This document shows, piece by piece, positions 13,310 through 26,173 of a stretch of DNA of 64,000 nucleotides. Within the stretch, counting starts at the first letter, position 1; each line of letters begins with the position of its first letter. This DNA comes from Aselliscus stoliczkanus (Eukaryota; Chordata; Mammalia; Chiroptera; Hipposideridae): positions 135,587,001 through 135,651,000 of the forward strand of contig CM066731.1 in assembly GCA_033961575.1 (NCBI GenBank), in the 5' to 3' direction. The notes under the pieces were generated by a model. It was not told where the DNA came from, did not search any database, and worked only from the letters and a program-made list of their open reading frames with translations. A program made the position numbers and the translations under genes.

Positions 13310-13545
13310 AGAAGGTGCCAAAGAATGTATACAAGTGGACACTTTGGTCCATGTTGCTGAAGCAGTAGTTCGCCATAATCAGAAGTGTCTGGATGCTGAT
13401 AGTTACTACTTTGAGCATCTCTTGTAATTGCAGAAGTCAAACGTGACTTGTATTCATCTTTTGTTATTGGTATATATTGAGTATTACAATTTTAATAGTT
13501 TTTTCCTTTCTTAAAATGTGTATATACTTTCTATGGCACCCTCTG
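13310..13545 (+). mobile_element. 236-bp non-autonomous mariner/Tc1-type element with transposase C-terminus
   Basis: Bounded by TA on both sides (13308-13309 and 13546-13547). The ends are inverted repeats: left AGAAGGTGCCAAAGAATGTA, right the complement of AGGGTGCCATAGAAAGTA. Directly after the left terminal repeat, an open frame at 13335-13427 (30 codons plus TAA) reads as the last residues of a transposase, with VDTLV, NQKCLDAD and FEHLL motifs. About 115 bp of 3' non-coding sequence then leads to the right terminal repeat. The same structure and exact length recur at 44449-44684. An internal-deletion derivative of an autonomous element is the simplest reading; the family name is inferred from the TA target and the layout. 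Confidence 0.75.
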
Positions 13546-13609
13546 TATTTTATATTGTATATAAAACATTATGCATATGTGCATATATATGTATACATAT
13601 ATGTGTGTG

Positions 13610-13614
<5 letters not shown>

Positions 13615-13653
<39 letters not shown>
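13615..13653. repeat. (TA)n microsatellite
   Basis: About 19 TA units, with TATG/TGTG-rich flanks from 13575. Confidence 0.95.
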
Positions 13654-13654
<1 letters not shown>

Positions 13655-13656
<2 letters not shown>

Positions 13657-14500
13657 GAAATTCAGTGTATTGTTTTAACAATATAAGCTCTGTTTCATAT
13701 TTCAATAAATCTAAGTAAAAACTCTACTGAAGAAACATGAATGCAATAGAATTATTTTATCTTTTTTCATTCAAAGTGTTTCTGAAAGTTACATGAGTAG
13801 AAGAGCTTACCCATGAATATTGATGAAACAAAACAGTTGATCCTTTCTCCCACCACTGAAGAATCACTAAACAAAATAAAACTTTCTCCTTTCTATTCTT
13901 TAAGAGTTTAGCCCTTGCTTAATCCATAAAAAAATGAAGGTTTCTCTTTTGGTTATCCTATGTTGGAAAGGTAGAGATTGTATGAGAAGTTGTCTCAAGG
14001 TCCATTTTTATCTATGACATTGCTCAGGAGAAAATCATTTACTTCATGTACAGAGTAAACTTTTTAAAGTATGGGGGAAATAAAATTGTTTCCTATACAT
14101 TTGAAGATAATAATAGAAGTTTCAAAAATGAAAGTTTATTGTTTTTTCTCCATTCTTACACACTGAAATAACTGTGTGTACATACATATCTGAATGAGGG
14201 AAATAACTGTGTGAGGTGACAGACATTCTTTGGTAGTGGTTACAGACTAGATCTAGTCTGGAGATGCAATAAATGTTGCTGAAAAAAGAATGGCAGGAGT
14301 TGCAAGTCTCTAGATGCAAAATAAATTATTTCTTCCACCGTGACATAGTGAGTGGAAAATCGACAATATATAATACTCTTCCAGATTTTGAAAAAATATT
14401 TTATTTTGAAATAATTTCAGGCTTACATAAAATATACAAAATTGCTCAAAAATATCTCTGTAAATTATAGATTATATTAACTAACTATTATTGTTTATCA
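13655..14500. other. AT-rich DNA, nothing recognised
   Basis: No gene or repeat family recognised. Confidence 0.4.
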
Positions 14501-14504
14501 GCCC

Positions 14505-14985
14505 TCAAATTTATCACCTCAAAACAGCAAACATTTATTATTTCACACAGTTTCTGAGTTTCAGGAATCTGAAAGCACTTTAGCAGAGCGATTGTGGTTT
14601 AGAGTTTCTCATGAGGTTGTAATAAAGTTGTAGACTGTGACTCCAGTGATGGGAAAGGAGTAGGATAATCTACTTTCAAGAATTCACATTTGTTGACAAG
14701 AGGTCTTAGTTCCCTGAACATGTAGGCTTCTCCATAGGGCTGCTCACATGACATGGAAGCTAGCTTTATAGAGAGAGAGTGGGGGCGTGGTAGAGAGTGA
14801 GACAGAGAGGGGGGAAAATAGAAGCGGGGCCACAAAACGCCTTTTATGGCATAATCTCAAATTCATACTCTACCATTTTTGTTTTATTCTTTTTGATAGA
14901 AGCAAGCCACTAAATCCAGCCAAAACTCCAGGGTAGAGGGATTGCCCTTCACTTATTGAAGGAAAAAGTATCAAATGTGCACATA
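14505..14985 (-). mobile_element. MaLR/MLT1-like LTR, antisense
   Basis: Plus-strand phrases such as TTTATTATTTCACACAGTTT, TCTCATGAGGTTGTAATAAA, CTTCTCCATAGGGCTGCT and TTTTATGGCATAATCTC fit the antisense of old mammalian LTR repeats of the MaLR kind. Strongly diverged; the subfamily is not assigned. Confidence 0.5.
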
Positions 14986-14989
14986 TTTT

Positions 14990-15850
14990 TAAAGTCACCC
15001 ACCCATATTACCCAAATATCCATATTTAATTCCATTTGCTTTATCATTTTCTCTACCTATCTTGTTATTTACAATTTGGGGGAAACCTTTTGAAAGTAAG
15101 TTAGAGACACAATGCCCCTTTAATCGTAAAATCTTCAGTATATGTATGTTATAAGCAGGGCATTCTTCTACATAACCACTGTGCAATTTTCAAAATCAGG
15201 AAACTGACATGGATAAAATAGCATTATTTAATATACAGACCTTATTCAAGTTTTCCAGTTGTCCTGCTAATGTCCTATGTTGAAAGAAAAAAATAACCTT
15301 GTCTTGGACCAGTCCAGGATTATTCATTGCATTTGATGGTCATAGATTTTGTTTTTCCTTCATTTCCCTCTGTCTTCTTTTTTCTTCTCTCTTCTTTTCC
15401 CTCCCTCCCTCCTTTCTTTTTCCATCCTTCCTGCCTTCCTTTCTTTTTTATTTATTTATTTTTTTGCTATCACTTAAACTATACAACAGTACCTTAAGAT
15501 TTCTTGTTTTCCATGACATTGACTCTTTGAAAAGCTAAGAAAATTTCTCTTGTACATTGTTCTTCAGTTTTGGTCTGTCTAGGTATTCCTCATGATTTGA
15601 TCCTGGTGATGTGCATTTTTTGGGTAGAAATACCACATATGTGATCCTTTGTACTCCCAGAGTATCATATCAGAAGGTGCACATCTATCTTATTATTAGT
15701 AACTTTTATTTTGATCATTTGGTTAAAGTAGTGTCTTCCAGGATTCTCTAATGTTACTATTTTTCCCATTGTAGGTATTAAGTATCTTGCAGGGAGATAC
15801 TTTAGATTATGTAAATATACTGTTTGCCATCAAAATTTTATTTTAGCATC
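14990..15850 (-). mobile_element. L1M-type 3' UTR, antisense
   Basis: Matches the antisense of old L1 3' ends: ACCAGTCCAGGATTATTCAT near 15308, GGTATTCCTCATGATTTGAT near 15581, GTGTCTTCCAGGATTCTCTA near 15732, ATTATGTAAATATACTGTTT near 15807. A pyrimidine-rich low-complexity stretch (15360-15460) lies inside it. Boundaries approximate. Confidence 0.6.
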
Positions 15851-17380
15851 ATGCTTTTTTGCCAGAAAGAATTATTCTTTTGGTAGTTGTCAAATAATAT
15901 TTGACCATATACTTGTAAGTTAAATATTTACAAAAATATAAACAAATATTGAAATCTAGTTAGGAAGTTCTTTTTTCATAGTGGTATGAATAGACAATTC
16001 TGAAACTGTGAGCATTCCAGGATTGAAAAAACAGTAAAGATATCATGTATAATAAGATCCACCCTTCTTATTTCAGAGAAGAAAATTGCAAATACAGGGA
16101 GGGAGGAGGTTCAAATGTACACTGTGTGGAGTGGATGTACTGTGTATATACCCTTGTACACATGTACACATATATTTCTTGGCTCAGTCCCATAGAGGGT
16201 CTCAAATCAATGGCACCCCAATAGTGATGAGCAAATGTAGCCGAGAGAACCCATGTTTAATTTCTAAATCAACTGAAAGTAAGCAGATTTCTGGCCAAAT
16301 TGATGATTTCAGTGCTGTTCTTGGGAAAGCACTCATAGGCTTTGAAATATCTTGCTATTCCAGAAATAATGAAATGCTCAAAGAATGCTAGAGTCCTATT
16401 ACAAGGATACAACATCCACTTTTAAGGGCCTTTCAATGACCAAGTTATGAGTATTTTAAGCATCAAAACATAATGATTGTAACACTTTATAGCACATAAA
16501 ATAATTTAAGAATTGTTGAATAAAGAAATGCAGAGAAGAGAGAGCTCTATCTTACAATAAACTGAGAATTAATATATGTAAGGAGTGAGGGAATGAGACA
16601 ATCTTTTCATATTTTAATAAACCCCACAAAATGCTCTTGGTAAGTTAAGCAATTTAGTAATTTGTGTTCATTTCATCCACTAATGATGAATTACTTAATC
16701 TGGGGTCTAGTTAAGACCTAGATAAAACTGGCTGCAGTTATTATGCAATTCCCAGCTTGCTCATTTTCTCCTATAATTATTAACATATGTGAACATGAAT
16801 AAAACTGATATAATAGGAGGAATAACTTTTAGGCACTATAAATTATTTTACTGTATATAACTCTTAAACCCATACATAAACTATCATTAATAGCATATTG
16901 CTAAAAACACCTGACACCAATGCCCTTAGACTATATATAAGACCTGTAACCTAGATAAGTGCTACAATTCTCATTCCACTTAAAATAGAAAATCTGATAA
17001 ATACTGGCATTTCTTTGCTGACAATTTTATCTCTGAAGAGTGAACAAGAGTTAAGGAAACTGCTTCTATGAACAATTATCACAAAAAAGAAAGCACTGGT
17101 TGGTGATGTGAAAGTGGTGGAAACAGAGATTCTAATCATATCATTAAACTGTCTGGAATATCTGTGAAAGGTAATATTTATCATTGTCAAGCCTGCACAA
17201 TAAACTTGAGGAAGGAACATTGTAAGATTTCTCAGAAAAAAATTTTCAATTTATCTCATCAAGGAAAATGTATATTTCTAAAAACATTGATTTATGATGT
17301 TTTCCTTAAAATTTGTCAGACTTCCCTCACTTGCAAGATAGTCTGAAGCTCTTACCTACTATTGCACTTGAATCTCTCAA
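15850..17380. other. AT-rich DNA, nothing recognised
   Basis: Contains a 101-codon open frame (16086-16391) with no recognisable domain, no splice context and no neighbour support; treated as chance. Confidence 0.4.
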
Positions 17381-17384
17381 TTAC

Positions 17385-17895
17385 CCAGTGCCCCTCTCAA
17401 TCCATGTAAACATACATATATACTACCAACACCCCACTACACAAATGCATACACAAAATTCGTAAATCTCTTGGTCCTGGCATTTTGTATTTGCAATTTT
17501 CTAAACATGTGTTTCTCTGTTACATCTCTGTTCCTTTAGAAATTTTCTCAGCCTGGAATGTCTTCCTATTCCAACTTACCTGTTTGGCAATTTTTTTTTT
17601 TTCTTTAAGAGTTCTAATATAGTTACCCCTAGTCTTCCTTGTCTTATAAAATCCAGTTAGTCTCAGCATCTTCCTTCTTCTGTATACCTTTCTCAATAAA
17701 TACCTAGGAATTCCAATGAAATTTATTAGAGGTTGTGAGTTTGTTCTTCTTTCTCTTCTGAGTGACATTCACCCTGTATGTATTTGTGAATCAAATTTAT
17801 ATTCTGACCATATAATCACTAAAATATAAGTATCAAATACATAGACTAGTGCCTGAAACTTAGTAGCTGATCATTAAAAAGTATTTGAATCAATA
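17385..17895 (+). mobile_element. LINE-2 (L2) 3' end
   Basis: Diverged but ordered L2 wording: GCCTGGAATGTCTTCCTATT near 17552, GACTAGTGCCTGAAACTTAG at 17844, then the terminal GAATCAATATATGTTGAAT-like tail. Interrupted by a T/C run at 17591-17604. Confidence 0.6.
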
Positions 17896-18399
17896 TATGT
17901 TGAATATTTACAAATGTTATCAAGAATGGAAAGAGAGGTGAGCATCAGTACACACCATCAGACATCTACATGGTGTGTCCTGTTGAGCTCAGATTTTAAG
18001 AGGTTAAATTTAGAAGATGTAAGATAGGAGCACCTAACTGGAATAGAAAGGAAAGTTTGGTTAAATCAAATTATATAAATTCCTTTGACAGTAAGTCTAG
18101 TATTAAAGTAACTAAAATATATTACACATGTTAAGAAAAGGTTGCCAGGTAAAGAACTAATGTGTGTGTTATTTGTTTCATTGTCAGGAAAGAAATTGAG
18201 ATGGAAACTTCAGTTTAATTTAACTTGAGGGCCAGAAAAGAAGATATACAGAATTGGACAAATCACTATGTAAATATATAATCAGAGTTTTCCAAAACTG
18301 ATGGTAGATATCAAGAAATGATATGAACACTAAGTCTAAATCCACCTAGTATAGTCAACTGGCTGAAAATGAAAGACAGAGATAGTCTTAAAAAGAATG

Positions 18400-19160
18400 T
18401 AAGAAGGATAAGAACATCTGTTTCAAAGGAGCATCATTAACACTGACAGATTATTTTTCAAAATAAACCATGGACACAAACATAAAATAGAATGATCACT
18501 TCAAAGAAAATGACTTCCAATGTAGAGTGTATGTAGAACAAAAATTATCCTTCAAAACTTAAGGCAAAATGGAGACTATTTTAGGCAAACAAAAATTATC
18601 ACCAGTGAACCTAAATTAAAGGAAATACTAAAATTTACAGATGAAAACCTATTCATTCCTAGGGATAAAGATAATGAAACCCAAAACTTAAAATGTGGGT
18701 AAATGCACATAACACAATGTCATATGCAGCTTAAAATATATAAAGAGCTAAGGTATACAGAAATATTAGGACAACATATGGGAAAGCATTAAGTGGAGCT
18801 GAAGTGTTTTAATATTCTTCCTTTGTGTATATGTGAACAGAGTATTCATATATATTAGACTTGAATCTTTTTCTAAACGAATTTCCCAGTGCCCTACTCA
18901 GTCCACATAAGCATACATATACAACAAATTGTTTAGTAAAAGAGGGAAAATAAAATACTACATAAAAATAATACACGAATGGAAAGGAAGAAGAAACAAA
19001 GACAAACAGATGGGAAAAACAGAAAACAAATCGTGAGATACTAGAGATACACCTAATTATATTACTAATTATGTAAAATGTAAATGGACTAAAACACTCC
19101 AATTAAAAATAAATGTTCAGAAAAGGTTGACCTAAATATATGCTTTTATAAGAAAAACAC
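18400..19160 (+). mobile_element. Old LINE-1 (L1M-type), region up to the start of ORF2, sense
   Basis: Sense counterpart of the 2.7-6.0 kb antisense block: AATTATCACCAGTGAACCTAA near 18595, the AGAAACAAAGACAAACAGATGG segment near 18990, then ATGTAAATGGACTAAAACAC near 19078 and the ATATATGCTTTTATAAGAAA stretch (usually CTATATGCTGTCTACAAGAAA). Highly diverged. The 97-codon minus-strand frame at 18809-19102 is antisense to it and is not a gene. Confidence 0.6.
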
Positions 19161-19584
19161 AGCTCAATTCATTAAAACTACAACAACAAAAAATACTATA
19201 TGGAAGGAGTGTTGGGGTGCATTAAATAAAATCCCGTGATAAAATAAAAAAATATAGACTCTTTTGGCTTGTGTAGAGAGAAATTTAAATATGTTACTGA
19301 AAAGAATTGAACATGATATTTCTTTTAAGTTAACTTTTATCAATCCTTACTGTCAAGGTCACACTCCCTAATAAGAACTTGGAACATAGATATACTCTGC
19401 TGCCAGATTGTGCAGGACCATATGCTGCAACAAATCAATGAAACAGAAGGTAAAATTAACATCCCCTATGAAATATGAGGGATCTATCAAGGACAGGTTC
19501 TGAGCAGAAGGCATGGCATCTTCACACAGAGGTGGATGAAGATAACTTCTGTCAAGCTTCTCTCCCCAGCATAAAAGCGTGGGG

Positions 19585-19588
<4 letters not shown>

Positions 19589-19623
<35 letters not shown>
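19589..19623. repeat. (CA)n microsatellite
   Basis: About 17 CA units ending in a CACGCG variant. Confidence 0.97.
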
Positions 19624-19625
<2 letters not shown>

Positions 19626-19844
19626 GTAATAATGTCCACAAAGTTCTGTGGAATGCAGGATAATTGTGAATGTTTAATATGGAAATATTTCAGTAAGTAA
19701 AACATCTCCAGTATTACCTCTTTCTCCCCCTTTCTGCTGCCACCACCACATCAATAGCCCCTAATAAACATTTGGTATATTATTCATCCTGCTAAGAGCT
19801 TACATATGTTATCCACTTGGTACCTCAAATAGGCCAATAATAAT

Positions 19845-20060
19845 GACAGTGATAATAATCACCAAATAATACTCATTGTGTGCCAGGCACTATGTTAAGA
19901 TCTGTACATAATTATTATTTAATTTAATCCTCTGAACACTGTAAGAATAACTTATGGTATCATCTCTGTTTTGTATATGCAGAAAATTGAAGTGTAGAAA
20001 GGTTAATCATAAAGGGATGGGTTTAAGAATTAAGCTACGAATCCAGGTTCATATAATTAA
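19845..20060 (-). mobile_element. MIR SINE, antisense
   Basis: The plus strand shows the diagnostic antisense MIR string TGTGCCAGGCACTATGTTAAG near 19880, followed by TTTAATCCTCTGAACACTG, the region usually reading ATGAGGAAACTGAGG (here GCAGAAAATTGAAGTG) and AATCCAGGTTCA near 20050. A nearly full-length ancient copy. Confidence 0.85.
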
Positions 20061-20094
20061 ATTTATGCTCATCATTTATTTAAACTGAAGGGTT

Positions 20095-20245
20095 TTAAGT
20101 GGGTCAAATATATAGTGATGGAAGAAGAACTGACTCTGGGTGGTGAACACACAATGCAATATATAGATGATGTATTATAGAATTGCCTACTTGAAATCTA
20201 TATAATTTTACCAATGTCACCCTAACAAGTTTAATTTAAAAAGCA
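20095..20245 (+). mobile_element. LINE-1 3' tail
   Basis: GGGTGGTGAACACACAATGC (20139-20158), then GATGATGTATTATAGAATTG, ATCTATATAATTTTACC and an A-rich end. This is a 3'-UTR tail of a lineage-specific L1; a related tail is at 53110-53285. Confidence 0.7.
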
Positions 20246-20249
20246 GGGG

Positions 20250-22770
20250 AAAAAGAGTAAATTGAAGGTTTGCTGCTATCCTTTAACTTGAGAAAACTGA
20301 AGTTTAAAAAGATGGCATAAATAGGCAAAAGTCACATATATTAAAAAACATGTAGAGTTAAATTCAATTCTATGCAAAGTTGACATCAGGGATACACAAA
20401 ATCTTTAATATGTTAATACAAATTGTGGATCTCCAGAGGGTGCCAGAATATGCAGCATATCATAAATATTTTTAATTATGGAATTCCTTTTGTTGTATAC
20501 CTATTCACATCTCTGGGAACAATGTATGGTATGTGTGCATGTGCACATATAGAAAAGGGAGTTTAGTTCATGCTTCTCTATGCCATAGTGTATAAAAGTT
20601 TAAAAATACGTTATCTATAGAAGATGATTTAGAAAATAGAGAAAAGCATGAAGAGTAATGAAAGAACCATTTTCTGCCAACTAGATGATCCATGTGTGTA
20701 CGTATGTATGAGTGTATGTATTTATTTGTTTATCAGTTTCTCTTTCTTTAGTATTCTTACTGGTAAAAAGCTGATAGAGGTCAAATGGGGATGAGAATTT
20801 CATCAAAATCTTAAAAGATTAGAAAACCCAGCTTATATCTGAAGCTCAAAGCAGGATTCTTCTATCATCTTCTTCCAGCTGTGAATGCTCAGGAGGCCAT
20901 ACTGATTTTGGTACCTGGTCACAGGCAGAAAACCTGGAGTTATGGGTCTGCTCAATCAGGTCTTGGTTGTTTTCCCCCAGATAACATTGCTTTCCTCTCC
21001 TTTAGTAATAATACCCTCTGGTGATTTTTACTAATGATCTCAATGGTAATTTTTATCAAAATTCTTCGCTTACCTATTTCACCAAACTAAGAGTATTGGC
21101 ACGGGAATGCAGACAAGCCCACCAGTTTTGAAACTGAACCTTGAGCTGAGTGACCCAAGGAGCTGAGTTATTCTCATGACAGCTGCTAAACACACTCTAA
21201 TTCCCACTGCTTTGTTTTCTGCAGCCGTGCAGACTTTTTTACTTTGTATGATGACAACTGATTTTCTTTTTTCTCTAAATCAGCCAGACTTGACTAAATC
21301 CAAGAAACTCAGTGTTGCATTGATCGTACTACTTGCATTGCATTTGCTTCTGTTAACTATATTTTTAAAGGAATGCTATCAATAAGAGTGATTTCTGCAA
21401 GTGACCATAATCGTTAAATGGCAAAGTGTTTTTTTAAAGTATAAGAATGTGAATATTAATGTTTTAATTTATATGATAAGACTTGATACAAAAACAGGCT
21501 TATCAGAACCATATCAACCACAATGTTTGAAACTTAATGAGTTACTGTTTGAGGTAGTGAATTTCTTGTAAGTGATGGTATCTGATGCATATAGATTGTT
21601 GTTAAAATTCTCTTCTACCCATATAATCATCTTTAAAATTCAGTCATTAATGTTGAATTATTTTATAAAAACAAAAACAACATCAATAGTTATGACTCTC
21701 TTTTATGTCTCTAACAACATGTGGAGTGCTCCATATAACTCTTCCAAAAGGGCTGTTAGAATGTTTGTATTTTCTACAACATCAAATATTCTACTTGTGT
21801 ATTTTTTACATTGTGAACTACAAAATCCTAAATTAGAAAAGGCTAAGTAAATAGACATTATGAAGTCTATTTCAGAGTACTAAGAAGAGGGGAAGGAAGA
21901 GTACTTATTTCATGTGAGGTTGGAAAAGACATAACATCTTACTGGAGGACATGGCTTTGTTGGTTTGCATTTGCAAAGCTCGAGCACTAGTAACACTTGC
22001 TATTACATATGGGCTGCAAATTTTCAATTAGTAGAGACAATCTCTTTGGATCTGAAAGCAATTAAGAAAGAAAGTCATTATGAGAGAACATTTTAATTAG
22101 TACAAAAACTTATACTATTTTCAGAAATGGGAGAGAAATAGTAAAAAGTAGTAAATTATCTGGCATTTTGGGAAATAGTTAGGGTGCCAAACATATATTT
22201 ACAAGAAGCTCCAACATAATTTTGTCTTAAGCAAACAAAATGTTTTAAGCAAATATCCCATTTAAAAGGCTTTCTCAAAGGTACCCAGGGGAGCTAGACA
22301 GAAAGCAAAATGTGCTTTCTTTGATATCCCCAAAGGAACCTCATTCTCCAATGCCCATTCTTATCTTTTTGGCCCTTACATTTCCCAATATTGTCTTTTG
22401 TGACAGGTATTTTGTGACAGGAACAATTCCTGTGAAATTCAGTATTTTAAGCACTTAAAATTAAGAATATGAACGGAAACATCTACATTTAGGAACTGCA
22501 TATGTTCAGTAGGGATGATTGATGTATAGTGATCATGAAAGATGGTTTAGCCGTAGATACCTGCATACTGACCTTCTGCCTATTTTGGAGCTCATCAGTT
22601 CTGCTAGATTTGCTCTGAAATGAACAGGACCAGGTAACCTTCTAAAGTGTGGAGGAGGCACCAAATGAAGCAGAGAAGGAAAAAGAAGAGCTGTTCTCAT
22701 AAATGTTGGTAATCCAAAGGAGATCCTCAAATAAAGGAGCACTGTTCTTAAAACAGCAATATTTTGGAAT
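20250..22770. other. AT-rich DNA, nothing recognised
   Basis: Includes a 69-codon frame (21176-21385) with a hydrophobic C-terminal segment. It has no family resemblance I recognise and no gene context. No repeat family assigned. Confidence 0.4.
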
Positions 22771-22774
22771 TTTA

Positions 22775-23029
22775 AATCAGTACCCTCAAACCTCTGCCTC
22801 CGTTGTCACATGGCATTCTTTTTGTTTTTCTCTGCTGTGTCACTGAATATCTCTTTCTGTAAGAGGATACCAGCCACTGAAGTACAGCCCACCCTAATCC
22901 AGTATGATTATATCTTGATTACATTTACAAAGACATTTTTTTCCAAATAAGGTCACATTCAAAGGAACCTGGGGTTAGGACTTCAATATGTCTTTTGGGA
23001 AAAAAACAATTCAACCCACAACAGGCAAT
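22775..23029 (-). mobile_element. MLT1-type (MaLR) LTR fragment, antisense
   Basis: Antisense MLT1 5'-half wording: TGTCACATGGCATTCTTTTT near 22804, CCCACCCTAATCCAGTATGA near 22888, CCAAATAAGGTCACATTC near 22942, GGGGTTAGGACTTCAATATG near 22971, and a terminal ATTCAACCCACAACA at 23009-23023, the antisense of the LTR start. The other half is missing. Confidence 0.85.
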
Positions 23030-23660
23030 TTAATAATTAAATATCATATTTGTAATCAGAAAAAAAAAAGAATTTATTTGTAAACTAAGCCAAACATCTA
23101 GAAATTAAATTCACTGGTTTATTAAAACCTATGTATTTTATGCATTGATAATGAATTATAATGAAGTAAATGAATAATAAAGAAGTAAATTGCCAAAATA
23201 AAACAAAACAGTCAAGGTGGATAAAGACAGAGAAAGAGAAAGTGTGAGAGGTAAATATGGCACTTTAATGAAAGAGACAATAAAAATTAAAATCCTTGAT
23301 TTATATTAACATTTAAATATTAATTTAGTATAGACAGGGAATAAAAGCAAATAACTATAGAACTGAAAAAATATACAAGCTCCTGCTTGGGAATTCATTG
23401 TTAACAAAAATTATGCTATGTTTAACAGTTTCCAAATTTTTGTTCCCTCTCTTTCATAAACAAATCTTATTTTGAAAACAAAAATAAATATCATCTTAAT
23501 TATTGAAAACTAATATTGTTTTTACCATGTTGTTACCATGATTGTTAAAATATATAATGCTGAAGTTGATTTCTTTTCCTTTTTTGTTTTTACATAATTT
23601 CAACAGAAAAGCTGCAAGAATAATACAAGCCCTTATTAGATTCATAATTCGTTTCTATTT
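23030..23660. other. AT-rich DNA, nothing recognised
   Basis: No gene or repeat family recognised. Confidence 0.4.
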
Positions 23661-23664
23661 ACTT

Positions 23665-23704
<40 letters not shown>
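23665..23704. repeat. (GATA)n microsatellite
   Basis: About ten GATA units. Confidence 0.97.
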
Positions 23705-23705
<1 letters not shown>

Positions 23706-23776
23706 ATTTTTTCTTAACATTTGAGAAAAATTGGAGATATCATGCTGCTTTGCACTAAATATTTCAGTGTGTATTT

Positions 23777-24216
23777 TTTTTTTTTTTTAAGATTTTATTC
23801 GGGAATCAGGGGAGGGGAGCAGTGTTGGGGAATCGGGGAAGGGGAACAGACAAGTTGCTGTCTTTTTGTTCTTCAGTCTAGTTGCGGAGGACGTTGCTTC
23901 ACTGGCCCAAGTTGTATCATCATTGCGCTCTTCCTGGTTGAGGCAGATCGGACACCGGCCTCTGGACGACTGCTCACAGCGGCTCTAGGCAGCTCACACC
24001 GTCTGCCAGCCACTCACTGAAGCCTTTGGCAGCCCACTGCAGCAGGGCTGCAGCTATGCTGTCCTGAGGACTCACAGCAGCCTGGCTCCAGGTGGAGCTG
24101 TTGTTCACCATCTTAGCTGTAGAGGGCAGTGTCACTGGCCCTCATATGTGGGATCCAAACCGGGGCAGCTGGCGTCCTAAGCCAGCTCTTAACCAATGCG
24201 CCACTCGGCCAGCCCA
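23777..24216 (-). mobile_element. Long tRNA-derived SINE, full-length, antisense
   Basis: Read on the minus strand: GGGCTGGCCGAGTGGCGCATTGG head with TTAAGAGC (A-box-like) and GGTTTGGATCC (B-box-like), then GACACTGCCCTCTA, an approximately 250-bp GC-rich body, a C-rich module near 23810-23850, a degraded polyadenylation signal and a terminal A-tract (plus-strand T-run at 23777-23790). Flanked by an exact 11-bp duplication CAGTGTGTATT (23765-23775 and 24217-24227). The 99-codon frame across it is not a gene. Confidence 0.9.
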
Positions 24217-24229
24217 CAGTGTGTATTGT

Positions 24230-25420
24230 TAATGAACAAAAGAAGAAATTCTTTCACATGACCACAGTACAATGATGAAATTAGGAAATTTTCACATTAA
24301 TATATTGCCATAGTATAATCTGCATTCTCTATTCAAATGTCATCAATTGTCTCAATGAAATCCATTACAAGTATTTTTTTTCCTGATTCAAGAACCAATC
24401 TGTGACTGCACCATTTATTTAGTCATCATATTTGTGAAGCTTTCTTTAATATGAAATAGTATCGTAGATTTTCTGAATCTTCTTGGACTTAAAAATTTTT
24501 GAAGAGTGAAAGGCAGATATTTTATAGATTTTCACTCAGTTTGGATTTATACTGTAATTAGATTCAAGTGAAATATTTTTGGAAGGGATGTCACAGGGGT
24601 GATGTTGTGATGGGATGATAAGTGTCAGATACAAATGATATAGCTATGTCCCAGTACTGGTGACGTAGAGAGTACTCTCAAAATCTCTTCCTTGCTCAGA
24701 GTTGGAGTTGGGTAGAGAGCTGGTGGCCAGGCAGTCACGGCTCTCACAGTATCTTTCCCAGGATTCAGGCCCCAGAAAGGATGCTCCAATTGAAAACATG
24801 TGAAATGATTCTTATAAATAGTAAAGTAGTTTTATAAGTTCTGGATGTCCAGTATTGGACTTAATGAACTAATAAGAATATTAGTTAGGGTTGTCTGAAT
24901 CCTTTCTAAATAGGCTTCTAATGCTAGCGATTTTGTATAACAAAACTGAATATGCATCACATTTTGTAACATCTGTTCCTTTTGCAAGTTTTCAGTGTCA
25001 TCATACCTTGGTTCCCAGTGATGTTTTTGAAGGTGTATTAGTTTCCTCCAAAATCAATTTATAGGCACTGTTATTCTTTTATACTCCTCACGTTTCCTGC
25101 ACAGGATACTTACACTAACAGCATAACTGTTAATGTTTTTTCTTTGCTGGAAAACCAGCTTCAGTGTTTCTTACTTAACCACGGATGTAGCTCTTTTCTT
25201 TTACTACTAACTGGTTCCATTTTCCCACTAAGCCCTACACCAATGTTCCACTGCTATCTGGTTTCAGGTATATCATCTGTATTAGTATCTTTTCTTCTTT
25301 TTGACCTAATATCTTGGTTTACTTCTCTTGTGCCCCAAATAATTGAAAAGTATAGTATTTTCATATTGAAAAGTCTAGAGAATCCAAATTTAATCGAATG
25401 TGGGTGTATATAGCTTCTCA
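24230..25420. other. AT-rich DNA, nothing recognised
   Basis: No supported gene. The 89-codon frame at 25144-25413 has no recognised motif. Confidence 0.4.
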
Positions 25421-25494
25421 GAAAACTCACCCTTGTCTAAATCTACTAACTTCTCTATAGTTTACTTCAATAAATAATGAACTCTAGATACCTA

Positions 25495-25920
25495 ACTCAT
25501 TCTATTTTCTGAACTTAAGAAATGGTTTTATTTCTTCTTTAAGTGTTTGTATAATTCACCAGTGAAATCATTTAGGCCTGGCATTTTCCTTTTTGGAAAG
25601 TTAATAATGAAATAATTTTAATAGATAGAGTCCTATGCAGAATATCTCCTCCTTGTATAAGCTTTTTGTAGTTCGTGTTTTTCAAGGAATCAGTTCATTG
25701 CGTCTAAATTATCGAAGTTGTGGCTGTAGAGTTGTTCATACTATTTTTTTAAATTATCCTTTAAAGTCATGGGATCGGTAGTGATGACCCCTCTTTCATT
25801 TCTGACATTAGAAATTGTGTGTTTTCTTTTTGTCTTGGTTAATATGGCTAAAGTTTATAAAATTCATTGATATTTTCAAGGAACCAGCTTTTGGTTTCAC
25901 TGATTTTCTCTATTGCAAGT
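25495..25920 (-). mobile_element. LINE-1 ORF2 fragment, antisense
   Basis: The plus strand shows antisense ORF2: TTCACCAGTGAAATCATTTA near 25555, TTTTTCAAGGAATCAGTTCA near 25678, GGATCGGTAGTGATGACCCC near 25772, AAGGAACCAGCTTTTGGTTT near 25879. Old, with many indels. Confidence 0.8.
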
Positions 25921-26112
25921 GAGAAACTCCTGTGTGGGTCTCACTCTCTAATGGGCACTCTGTCTCCAGCCATTTGTCAGAATTACTATTTCAGTGTTTC
26001 TTCCAAATTATGGCTCTAGAGCTTTCTGCTTCATGCATGCTGATATAGGCTGTATTTGCAAAACACTGATAGATGCTTTACTTTTATCTTTTTTGTTTGT
26101 TTCTCAATAATA

Positions 26113-26173
26113 CTGTACATTTAATTATTTGCATTTCACATGTGGGAAAACTGGGATGTAAAAAGATTAATTA
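26113..26173 (-). mobile_element. MIR SINE, first part (split by a younger SINE)
   Basis: TTTCACATGTGGGAAAACTGGGATG matches the antisense MIR TTTTACAGATGAGGAAACTGAGG segment. The repeat continues at 26597 after the SINE insertion. Confidence 0.6.

Noticed and set aside
16086..16391. 101-codon ATG frame in unassigned DNA
   Set aside because: No domain, includes CA/TA-like low complexity, no supporting context.
21176..21385. 69-codon frame ending in a membrane-like hydrophobic stretch
   Set aside because: Short, no family resemblance, no promoter or splice context; AT-rich DNA often yields hydrophobic chance frames.
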